Of a stretch of 5,095 bases of DNA, positions 1 to 4,678 are shown piece after piece. Below the pieces are notes generated by a model, which made no database searches, was not told the DNA's origin, and worked only from the letters and a program-made list of their open reading frames with translations. The DNA comes from Candidatus Omnitrophota bacterium (GTDB lineage: Bacteria; Omnitrophota; Gorgyraeia; Gygaellales; Profunditerraquicolaceae). The DNA is taken from positions 1 through 5,095 of the forward strand of contig JAGUYA010000089.1 in NCBI GenBank assembly GCA_020061545.1. The letters are read 5' to 3'. Both the position numbers and the translations under genes were made by a program. Position 1 is the stretch's first letter; every line of letters begins with the position of its first letter.

Positions 1-750
1 TTAATATCTATAATAATTCGCGGGTATAGTTTGAGATATATAGCGCACTGCTTCAATAATACAGACACGTATCGCCTTTTCCATAGGCGTGTTGGCATAA
101 GCCGATAATCCTACACCTAAACCCCAACTGCCAAAGAATCCACTCATAATCCCGCCAGCAATATCTGAGGCTTGACCTTGAACACGCGTAGCGGCTAAAA
201 CTTCAGAGGTTGAGGTGTCTACAATACGTATATCTAAAGCCATATGCGCCTTGTTTAAGGCTGCACCTAACAATCCACCCAGTACGCCACTACCTACGCC
301 ACCTCCTCCACCAATACCTGCTCTGCCACCTGAGGCCTGAGGTTCAAATTCGGTGACGCTAGCAGTAATAATCAAATCCGCGGTCTTAATCTTACCTCTT
401 TGTGGTCCACTGCTACCTGACTGGGCAGCGCCTGAAGCAGCTAATTCCTGTTCCTGCATTACTGCGCTTAATTCCTGACGCTCGAGTACTGAGAAACGAT
501 TACTATTTACCAGTGTGGTTACCAGCATCTCGCGTAAACCTGAACCGATCTCACCTGTGGCTTTGGCTGCCTTGACCTCAAAGTTTGCCACCGCAAGGCG
601 GGCCTTGGGTCCGGAATAAGGCGGAAGTGGTGCTGCGCCTGCGGTAGTCTCCACTTGAGCAGTAGGTTGAGTGAGCTGCTGCAATGTTGCGCAACCTACT
701 AAACCTATAGCCACCAACCCATAACCTACAACCAAGAATAATTTCTTCAT
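1..750 (-). CDS. CsgG-family outer-membrane lipoprotein
   Basis: A complete 249-residue lipoprotein precursor. Residues 1-20 form a signal peptide ending in a lipobox (LVGC, C20), so the mature protein should be lipid-anchored at Cys20. A low-complexity Ala/Pro/Thr linker (21-47) precedes a CsgG-like domain. Its blocks are a first strand (ARLAVANFEV, 50-59), a helix (GLREMLVTTLV, 71-81), the NRFSVLERQEL block (84-94), the ADLIITASVTEF strand (124-135) and the ALDIRIVDTSTSEVLAA hairpin (171-187). CsgG proteins form oligomeric outer-membrane secretion pores. Two glycine-rich stretches (140-162 and 192-216) fall about where CsgG carries its membrane-spanning hairpins. Whether this protein makes a pore is inference. 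It starts one base after the upstream gene's stop, with a good Shine-Dalgarno inside that gene's end, so the two are translationally coupled. No curli subunit gene is in view, so an export substrate cannot be named. Confidence 0.82.
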   Translation of the reverse strand: MKKLFLVVGYGLVAIGLVGCATLQQLTQPTAQVETTAGAAPLPPYSGPKARLAVANFEVKAAKATGEIGSGLREMLVTTLVNSNRFSVLERQELSAVMQEQELAASGAAQSGSSGPQRGKIKTADLIITASVTEFEPQASGGRAGIGGGGGVGSGVLGGLLGAALNKAHMALDIRIVDTSTSEVLAATRVQGQASDIAGGIMSGFFGSWGLGVGLSAYANTPMEKAIRVCIIEAVRYISQTIPANYYRY

Positions 751-751
751 T

Positions 752-1324
752 CTATTTACCTCCCTCTTTTTTCAATGCTTCTATTATTTTTGTGGCTAAA
801 TCTTCTGCAGCGTTCATCAATGCTTCTTTCCCGCCGGTAATCACATCCATATGCGCGGTATTTCCCGAGGCCTCTAAATAAGCAATGACCCTGCCATCTT
901 TGACCCGGATGAGTTTGGCAGTGATGTTGGCAAAACAAGAGCGCATATTTGACTGAGGCACATTACCGCCGGAAGAAGCAATAGCTTTACCTAAAAGCAC
1001 ATGGTCTGCCTTAGATAAATTTCCCAATCTTATGGATTTCTCTTCGGATAAATTAACTATACGAAATGCACGATTTTGTTTGATAATCTTGGTAAGATTT
1101 GGTGGCTCAAGAACCTCGAAACCTTGCTCAAGAAGTTTCTTAAGCAAAGTCGCTTCGGTTGCAGATAAATCAATCTCGCTTGCCCACCAGGCACGTTGTG
1201 GGCCTTCGATATTCTGCTCGGTAATAAGAAGAATAACTTTAGTTTTTGTGTCCCTGGCGTAAGATACTGCGAAAACAAGACTGAAAAATAATACAAACAA
1301 AATAAAAAGAATTTTTTTCATCAT
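752..1324 (-). CDS. Secreted FlgT/CsgG-like envelope protein
   Basis: A 190-residue exported protein. Residues 2-23 are a hydrophobic signal peptide with a likely signal peptidase I site after SYA (A23). There is no lipobox, so it is probably periplasmic. The mature part has the alternating strand-helix order of the CsgG/TolB-N/FlgT-middle type: a first strand (KVILLITEQN), a conserved-looking AWWASEIDLSATEATLLKKLLEQGF region, FEVLEP, ADHVLLGKAIAS, ITAKLIRVKDGRVIAYLEASG and a C-terminal helix (165-186). The WW plus EATLLKKLLEQGF pattern suggests the FlgT middle-domain family, but this is recognition by eye. It is first in an operon with the CsgG-like lipoprotein and shares that protein's block order, so the two may pack together. 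The start is ambiguous: ATG at 1324 or the adjacent ATG at 1321. The G-run Shine-Dalgarno is spaced better for the second. Function is otherwise unknown. Confidence 0.72.
   Translation of the reverse strand: MMKKILFILFVLFFSLVFAVSYARDTKTKVILLITEQNIEGPQRAWWASEIDLSATEATLLKKLLEQGFEVLEPPNLTKIIKQNRAFRIVNLSEEKSIRLGNLSKADHVLLGKAIASSGGNVPQSNMRSCFANITAKLIRVKDGRVIAYLEASGNTAHMDVITGGKEALMNAAEDLATKIIEALKKEGGK
758..767 (-). promoter_or_regulatory. Shine-Dalgarno of the CsgG-like gene, inside the upstream ORF
   Basis: The minus strand reads AGAGGGAGGT, ending 7 bases before the ATG at 750. These bases also encode the last Glu-Gly-Gly of the upstream protein (ending EGGK). The stop codon TAG and the next ATG are separated by a single base. 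Ribosomes ending the first gene therefore finish on the start site of the second, which is a classic layout for translational coupling. Confidence 0.75.
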
Positions 1325-1344
1325 TATCCCCCCTGTAATAAAAA

Positions 1345-1373
1345 ATTATATCCGAAATACGCTACTCTGTCAA
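1345..1373 (-). promoter_or_regulatory. Perfect-consensus sigma70 promoter of the envelope operon
   Basis: On the minus strand TTGACA (1373-1368) and TATAAT (1350-1345) are separated by exactly 17 bases, so both hexamers and the spacing match the housekeeping consensus. The predicted transcription start is near 1338. This leaves a leader of only about 14 bases, which holds the Shine-Dalgarno AGGGGGG and little else. The -35 lies 12 bases beyond the stop codon of the HAD gene. No operator-like palindrome overlaps it, so strong constitutive transcription is the simplest reading. Confidence 0.88.
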
Positions 1374-1385
1374 GATAAAAGCCCG

Positions 1386-2024
1386 CTATAATATCCTTAA
1401 TAATTCTGTAATCTTTCCAATAATGCGGTATGGTTTTTCTTTTTTAATCTCGTTCTTTGAACTTGAGCCTGTGGTGACAATGATAGTCTTTACTTTTGCG
1501 CTCCTACCTGCCTGGGCATCGATAACCATATCGCCTACATAGAGAGTTTGCTTGGGTCTTAACTTAAATTTTTGCATAATTTTATTGATGATTTCAGGGC
1601 TGGGTTTAATGTCTTTTAACTTATCTGCACAAAGGACGTAATTAAAATATCTTTTTAGTTTCAGGTGCCGGATTAAAATCCAGGAAAACTGACTGGGACG
1701 ATTACTGGCTACGGCAAGCCTATAACCCTTGTTTCTAAGGTAAGTCAATATTTTATCTACATAGGGGAATAAACGGGATTCTTCAAGCAGTGCTAACTTA
1801 TGGTGTCTGCGGTATATGGATAGCGCTAAAGGTAAATCCTTTTCTTTTACAAAAGGCTTTAAGAGATTCCCATCTCCCCAGCCTACTGCCCGACGGATAA
1901 CCCAGGCACCTTGCTTCGGATAGTTTAATCTTTGCATGGTATAATTAAAACTTTTAATAATCGCAGGGTAGGCATCGACTAACGTGCCATCTAAATCAAA
2001 GATAACGAGCTTAATGCCTTTCAT
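1386..2024 (-). CDS. HAD-superfamily phosphatase, phosphoglycolate phosphatase-like
   Basis: A HAD hydrolase with a C1-type helical cap, most like the Gph/PpaX group. Counting from the ATG at 2024 it has 212 residues. All four HAD motifs are present: motif I FDLDGTLVD (nucleophile and acid Asp at residues 10 and 12), motif II AVASN (Ser at 107), motif III Lys in DIKPSPE (Lys at 140) and motif IV VGDMVIDAQAG (Asp at 165 and 169). The cap lies between motifs I and II. Such enzymes remove phosphate from small metabolites in the cytoplasm; the substrate cannot be read from sequence. A GTG at 2039 would add five residues (MTSLK). I prefer the ATG because it places MKGIKLVIFDLDGT as in typical family members, but neither start has a Shine-Dalgarno. 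A terminator separates it from the gene before and a promoter follows its stop, so it is probably monocistronic. Confidence 0.9.
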   Translation of the reverse strand: MKGIKLVIFDLDGTLVDAYPAIIKSFNYTMQRLNYPKQGAWVIRRAVGWGDGNLLKPFVKEKDLPLALSIYRRHHKLALLEESRLFPYVDKILTYLRNKGYRLAVASNRPSQFSWILIRHLKLKRYFNYVLCADKLKDIKPSPEIINKIMQKFKLRPKQTLYVGDMVIDAQAGRSAKVKTIIVTTGSSSKNEIKKEKPYRIIGKITELLRIL

Positions 2025-2042
2025 TTTAAGTGAAGTCACGAC

Positions 2043-2077
2043 TAAAATAACAAAGGCAGGAAACTCACCCTGCCTTT
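2043..2077 (-). terminator. Intrinsic terminator after the exported-protein gene
   Basis: A perfect 9-bp stem, AAAGGCAGG (2077-2069 on the minus strand) with CCTGCCTTT (2060-2052), encloses an 8-base loop. On the minus strand it runs into a U-rich tail (TTTGTTATTTT). It sits 64 bases past the stop of the exported-protein gene and just ahead of the HAD start. The stem is shorter and less GC-rich than the 3250-3279 hairpin, so partial read-through into the HAD gene is possible. Confidence 0.65.
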
Positions 2078-2103
2078 ATAATGGCCGTGCTCCTAATTAT
2101 CAC
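2075..2103 (-). promoter_or_regulatory. Weak candidate promoter for the HAD gene
   Basis: On the minus strand GTGATA (2103-2098, 4 of 6 matches to the -35) and TATAAA (2080-2075, 5 of 6 to the -10) are 17 bases apart. The predicted start near 2068 lies inside the terminator. Transcripts from here would lack the first arm and escape the hairpin, while read-through RNA from upstream would form it. The match is modest and could be chance. Confidence 0.3.
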
Positions 2104-2140
2104 TATCGGCTACAATGATTATTCTAAACCTGGTACTGTC

Positions 2141-2548
2141 CTAGGGTTCTTCTTGAGTATTCTGTTCTGGTAAGATTTGTACGCCTTCGTTCTTTTCTAC
2201 ACTGATATTTTTAGCTATATCCTTACCCTCCGGATTAGTTATATAATCAACGCTTACTGTATCCTGTGCTTTTATCTCATCCAGGGACTTCGCGTTTTCA
2301 AAATTGGTTTTGTCATTTATATTAATAGTTATTTCCTTTTCAGTATCTGTTTCGTAATCCAGGTATTTCACTATCATTTGCTTGGTGAGCGTATCTACAG
2401 AAACTACCTCTCCCCAAAGCCATTGCACCTCAGACTCAGGCAGAGCTGGGATAGCCTGGGTTTCTGATTCTTGGGCAAAAAGGGAAATAATTCCGAGATT
2501 GGTAGAAAAAAGGATAACAAACAAAAAGATAATCAGTTGTTTCTTCAT
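2141..2548 (-). CDS. Small exported protein, DUF5666-like beta-rich domain, function unknown
   Basis: A 135-residue protein with a clear signal peptide (KK then a hydrophobic core, likely cleavage after LFA at residue 25). The mature part is about 110 residues and acidic. Residues 44-118 alternate strands and turns: WLWGEVVSVD, QMIVKYLDYETDTEKEITI, NDKTNFENAKSLDEIKAQDTVSVDYI, then DIAKNISVEK. This matches the small exported OB-like domains of the DUF5666 kind (G-x-V-x-S-V-D start, then T.., SLDEIK..D.V.V). The ends of the mature chain (26-43 and 119-135) are Glu/Gln/Pro-rich and probably disordered. I cannot assign a role; a periplasmic or surface location is the only firm inference. It has its own good promoter and Shine-Dalgarno (GAGGAG, 6 bases before the ATG) and a terminator downstream, so it is a single-gene unit. 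Confidence 0.75.
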   Translation of the reverse strand: MKKQLIIFLFVILFSTNLGIISLFAQESETQAIPALPESEVQWLWGEVVSVDTLTKQMIVKYLDYETDTEKEITININDKTNFENAKSLDEIKAQDTVSVDYITNPEGKDIAKNISVEKNEGVQILPEQNTQEEP

Positions 2549-2574
2549 TTTTATCTCCTCTCTTTTAAGATATT

Positions 2575-2602
2575 ATTTTAGCATAATTTATGACCCTGTC
2601 AA
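2575..2602 (-). promoter_or_regulatory. Strong sigma70 promoter of the exported-protein gene
   Basis: The minus strand has TTGACA (2602-2597), a 16-base spacer, and TAAAAT (2580-2575) preceded by TGC, giving an extended -10. The predicted start near 2568 leaves a leader of about 20 bases containing GAGGAG. The -35 begins 19 bases past the bioY stop codon, with no terminator hairpin between, so bioY transcripts may run on into this gene. Confidence 0.8.
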
Positions 2603-2621
2603 ATAAAATTGCCCACCTACA

Positions 2622-3191
2622 CTAAAAGACTTCTTTCAAGCGGGATTTTAATCGAGCGTAAAAACCAACAGCAACTACTATCTTTAATAGATCACCCGGT
2701 ATAAAAGGCAGCAGTCCTATGAATAACAATTTGATTAAATTATACCCAAAGAGAAACCTAAGCCAGATAACTCCGCTTGATAAAATAATCAGGTCAGCCA
2801 GACAGAATAAACCAAATGTAAAAAGTAAATTATTCTTACTGGATTTTATAAATCTACCTATGAAAAAAGAAGCTAAAATAAAACCAAAGAGGTATCCACC
2901 AGTAGGCCCAAAAAGATAGAACAAGCCACTACCCGCGCCAGTAAATATGGGTAGTCCCCAGATACCCAGAAGTATATAACTTAATTGGGTAATCGCGCCT
3001 AAATTGCTTCCCAGGAAAGCACCGGAGAGTAAAACAAATAATGTCTGCAGGGTTATGGGTACCGGTGTGAAGGGTAAGGGTATACGCACAAATGCGCCCA
3101 GGCTCGTCAAGATAATAAATGTTAACACACCCAACATTCGACATAATGCTTTATTTACAATTATTTCTTTTTTTAGAATTACTCCTACCAT
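2622..3191 (-). CDS. bioY: BioY, biotin-binding S component of an ECF transporter
   Basis: A 189-residue integral membrane protein with six hydrophobic segments, the usual BioY size. Signature blocks are all present: VRIPLPFTPVPITLQTLFVLLSGAFLG (split at 35-48 and 49-61), LGAITQLSYILLGIWGLPIF (64-83), FGPTGGYLFGF (94-104) and PFIPGDLLK (162-170). The Asp167 and Lys170 of the last block match the conserved Asp and Lys that contact biotin in the family. BioY captures biotin in the cytoplasmic membrane and works with the EcfT and EcfA modules, although some BioY proteins have been reported to act alone. No ATPase or EcfT gene is within the window, so it is either served by a shared module or solitary. 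The ATG at 3191 has AAGGA five bases upstream. The gene follows a terminator, so it should have its own promoter, but no convincing one or BirA box is visible. Confidence 0.95.
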   Translation of the reverse strand: MVGVILKKEIIVNKALCRMLGVLTFIILTSLGAFVRIPLPFTPVPITLQTLFVLLSGAFLGSNLGAITQLSYILLGIWGLPIFTGAGSGLFYLFGPTGGYLFGFILASFFIGRFIKSSKNNLLFTFGLFCLADLIILSSGVIWLRFLFGYNLIKLLFIGLLPFIPGDLLKIVVAVGFYARLKSRLKEVF

Positions 3192-3249
3192 TGTTTTCCT
3201 TTATATGTTTATGCGGCCAAGATTATTTTATCTGTAGTGTAACTAAAAG

Positions 3250-3279
3250 AGGGTTAATAGGGTTGCCCCTATTAACCCT
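3250..3279 (-). terminator. Strong hairpin terminator after the two-helix membrane protein
   Basis: A perfect 13-bp stem, AGGGTTAATAGGG (3250-3262) with CCCTATTAACCCT (3267-3279), has a four-base loop. On the minus strand it is followed by CTTTTAGTT. It lies 26 bases past the stop of the small membrane protein and 58 bases before bioY, so it should separate those units. The U tract is short; a minor second hairpin (TCTCT/AGAGA, 3284-3296) sits between it and the stop codon. Confidence 0.75.
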
Positions 3280-3305
3280 TGTGTCTCTTAAAGAGATGGT
3301 TCTGG

Positions 3306-3518
3306 TTACTCCTTAGCTATGGCGAGGGTAATTATGCCTGCTAAAATGAGGAATAAACCAATGCAACCTCTTACCACGGCTAAGAGATCAGGCAACCATC
3401 TTATAATTGCCAAAACACCCAAAGCCAAAAATACCAGACCCAAGATAACCTTAAAGATAGTAGAAAGTATCTTTTTTACCTCTACTTTCTTCTCTTCCTG
3501 TTTTACCTCTTCTGCCAT
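3306..3518 (-). CDS. Small two-helix membrane protein, function unknown
   Basis: A 70-residue protein. Residues 1-16 are highly charged (MAEEVKQEEKKVEVKK). They precede two hydrophobic helices, about 21-39 (IFKVILGLVFLALGVLAII) and 47-68 (ending GIITLAIA), joined by a short RWLPDLL turn. With the N-terminal charges in the cytoplasm, both ends should face inward. I do not recognise a named family. That it is a real gene is supported by an ideal Shine-Dalgarno just upstream, a strong terminator just downstream and the coherent charged-then-hydrophobic layout. Between it and the acyltransferase gene lies the palindrome array (189 bp without a clear promoter), so it may depend on acyltransferase transcription. 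The antisense reading frame over the same bases is a shadow. Confidence 0.75.
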   Translation of the reverse strand: MAEEVKQEEKKVEVKKILSTIFKVILGLVFLALGVLAIIRWLPDLLAVVRGCIGLFLILAGIITLAIAKE

Positions 3519-3522
3519 TTAA

Positions 3523-3532
3523 CACCTCCTTT
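3523..3532 (-). promoter_or_regulatory. Full-length Shine-Dalgarno of the small membrane protein
   Basis: The minus strand reads AAAGGAGGTG, a ten-base match to the usual 16S rRNA 3' end, placed 4 bases before the ATG at 3518 (GGAGG core to ATG is 6 bases). It is the best ribosome binding site in the window and implies heavy translation of this short membrane protein. Confidence 0.8.
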
Positions 3533-3545
3533 TTTAAATGAGCAC

Positions 3546-3578
3546 ATAACTTACGAACACGAAGTGTGAGTAAGTTAT
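3546..3578. repeat. Inverted repeat B of the palindrome array
   Basis: ATAACTTAC (3546-3554) pairs with GTAAGTTAT (3570-3578). After a two-by-two mismatch (GA opposite GA on the plus strand), ACAC (3557-3560) pairs with GTGT (3564-3567) across a three-base loop. No U tract follows on the minus strand, so it is not a standard terminator. It ends 13 bases upstream of the small membrane protein's Shine-Dalgarno. Confidence 0.7.
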
Positions 3579-3592
3579 AGGTGCGAATTAAC

Positions 3593-3641
3593 CCCCCACC
3601 ACTTTCGTGTTTAGCTTATGCTATATTGAAAGTGGTGGGGG
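3593..3641. repeat. Perfect 14-bp inverted repeat A of the palindrome array
   Basis: CCCCCACCACTTTC (3593-3606) pairs perfectly with GAAAGTGGTGGGGG (3628-3641). The 21-base loop holds a further small stem, TAGC/GCTA (3612-3615 with 3620-3623). This is the strongest hairpin in the intergenic region in GC terms. It is not followed by a T run on either strand (minus strand continues GTTAATTCGC), so termination is not its obvious role. Confidence 0.8.
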
Positions 3642-3649
3642 ATAAGTTC

Positions 3650-3707
3650 GGGCAGATAAGTTATGTCGCTTAGCTCTTCTAAATACCGAACTCCATAACT
3701 TATGCCC
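3650..3707. repeat. Inverted repeat C, directly after the acyltransferase stop
   Basis: GGGC (3650-3653) and ATAAGTTATG (3656-3665) pair with CATAACTTAT (3694-3703) and GCCC (3704-3707), leaving a two-base AG bulge and a 28-base loop. The outer end touches the stop codon of the acyltransferase gene. An alternative 7-bp pairing, AGTTCGG (3645-3651) with CCGAACT (3686-3692), crosses this stem, so the two would compete or form a pseudoknot. Confidence 0.72.
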
Positions 3708-4622
3708 TCACTTACCTGGCTTACTTTTCCAGCGCCGATGAATCCAACCCCATTCTGCAGGGTATTTACGGATATAAGATTCAATGGTATTAGTTAACTT
3801 CTGTATATTTATAATCACGGTCTCTTGATAATCCCTGCCCTTTTCTAAATTTAAAGCCGGCTCAAAGATAATCTTATGCGTATCGTCTTTCTGCCTTACT
3901 ATAAAGCAGGGAAGTATGGCTGTCTGGGTGCGTAACGCAAGCACCACCGGACCTATGGCAGTGGCCGCCTTTCTGCCAAAAAAATCTACGAATACACCGC
4001 CTGTGCCAAAATTCTGGTCTATAGGTACAAAAAGAAGTTCGTTCTTTCTTAAAGTACGGATAGAATTTTCTACACAGGCCTTGCGCGGCTGACTGTATAT
4101 CGTCTTTATGCCCAGTTGGGTACGTTTTGCCATGAAGAACTTCTCTGCGCGTTCATCCCGCATATAACGCATTATACCTGCAGTCTTATAACCCTCTAAA
4201 CTAAGTTTTGCCAGCATCAAAGGAAAATTGCCAAAATGCGCGCTGACCAAAATTACGCCTTTACCTTTAGCTAAAGCAGCTTCGAGGTTCTCTTTACCTG
4301 CAAACTCTGCGCGTTTCTTAAGGAGCTGGGGTCTATCCATAAGAAACATAAGCTCTAACCCTGCCTTGGCCATAAAGGTAAAGCAATCCTTGGCAATCTG
4401 CTGTATTTCGGCCTTTGATTTTTCTCTTTTAAAGGCAATAGTCAGACTCTCCAAGGCCACCTTTCTTTGTTTGCGGGCAATAATATAACCTAAAATAGCA
4501 AGATTCTTGGCAAAACCATAGATACAGCACTGGGGAATGACCTTAATTATCAAAGAGCTGAAAATCAATCCTATCCAGCCAAAGAAGCGGCCTATACCCT
4601 TACGTATCTTCTTAGAATCCAT
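3708..4622 (-). CDS. LpxL/HtrB-like lysophospholipid/lipid A acyltransferase
   Basis: A 304-residue, membrane-associated member of the LpxL/LpxM/HtrB family, close to the usual 290-310. An N-terminal hydrophobic segment (residues 13-30) is the likely membrane anchor. Family blocks follow: GKGVILVSAHFGNFPLM (catalytic-His block, His129), IMRYMRDERAEKFFMAKRTQLG (150-171), FVPIDQNFGTGGVFVDFFGR (198-217), AATAIGPVVLALRT (219-232) and the C-terminal EWGWIHRRWKSKP. The family transfers acyl chains onto lipid A precursors or related lipids at the inner membrane. The HX4(D/E) acid expected five residues after His129 is Pro134 here, confirmed in the codons (CAT and CCT). Either another acid is used or the substrate differs, so I name the family, not lpxL. 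The ATG at 4622 has only a weak Shine-Dalgarno (GAG). An extended -10 promoter lies just upstream. Confidence 0.9.
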   Translation of the reverse strand: MDSKKIRKGIGRFFGWIGLIFSSLIIKVIPQCCIYGFAKNLAILGYIIARKQRKVALESLTIAFKREKSKAEIQQIAKDCFTFMAKAGLELMFLMDRPQLLKKRAEFAGKENLEAALAKGKGVILVSAHFGNFPLMLAKLSLEGYKTAGIMRYMRDERAEKFFMAKRTQLGIKTIYSQPRKACVENSIRTLRKNELLFVPIDQNFGTGGVFVDFFGRKAATAIGPVVLALRTQTAILPCFIVRQKDDTHKIIFEPALNLEKGRDYQETVIINIQKLTNTIESYIRKYPAEWGWIHRRWKSKPGK

Positions 4623-4642
4623 TATTCTCGCGAGGTAAAGAA

Positions 4643-4670
4643 ATTATAACAAAAAAAACAAAGTTTGCAA
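4643..4670 (-). promoter_or_regulatory. Extended -10 promoter of the acyltransferase gene
   Basis: The minus strand has TATAAT (4648-4643) preceded by TGT, an extended -10. TTGCAA (4670-4665, 4 of 6 matches to the -35) lies 16 bases upstream. Eight T residues fill part of the spacer. The predicted start near 4636 gives a leader of about 14 bases. The -35 begins 9 bases past the stop of the kinase-family gene, so the whole promoter sits in the 56-bp gap. Confidence 0.7.
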
Positions 4671-4678
4671 GCAAAAAA

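Noticed and set aside
756..938. Minus-strand open frame of 60 codons inside the FlgT-like gene
   Set aside because: It is an alternative frame of a real signal-peptide protein, rich in Cys, Arg and His as shadows often are, and has no independent start signals.
1374..1385. Terminator between the HAD gene and the envelope operon
   Set aside because: The TAGCGGGCTTTT stretch has a short T run but no matching arm for a stem, so HAD transcription probably runs into the envelope operon.
2177..2606. Plus-strand frames across the exported-protein gene
   Set aside because: They run opposite a gene with a promoter, ribosome site, signal peptide and terminator, and encode no recognisable domain.
3192..3230. 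Promoter for bioY using TAAAAT at 3230-3225
   Set aside because: The -10 resembles the consensus and is well placed, but no hexamer at 15-18 bases upstream resembles TTGACA and there is no TG extension, so it was not listed.
3200..3280. GGTTAA/TTAACC half-sites near bioY as a BirA operator
   Set aside because: The half-sites are arranged GGTTAA then TTAACC, the opposite of a biotin operator, and they form the arms of the terminator stem with a four-base loop.
3319..3522. Plus-strand open frame of 67 codons opposite the small membrane protein
   Set aside because: It is the antisense shadow of a gene with a perfect Shine-Dalgarno. Its product is a basic, low-complexity chain and it has no ribosome site.
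3545..3703. CRISPR array or integron attC site from the repeated CATAACTTA word
   Set aside because: Copies are nine bases, irregularly spaced and in mixed orientation, unlike CRISPR. The ends do not fit the RYYYAAC/GTTRRRY core sites of attC.
4651..4675. Terminator of the kinase-family gene (TTTG/CAAA stem then eight T on the minus strand)
   Set aside because: The stem is only four base pairs and weak, and the same bases serve as -35 and spacer of the acyltransferase promoter. It may slow polymerase but cannot be called a terminator.
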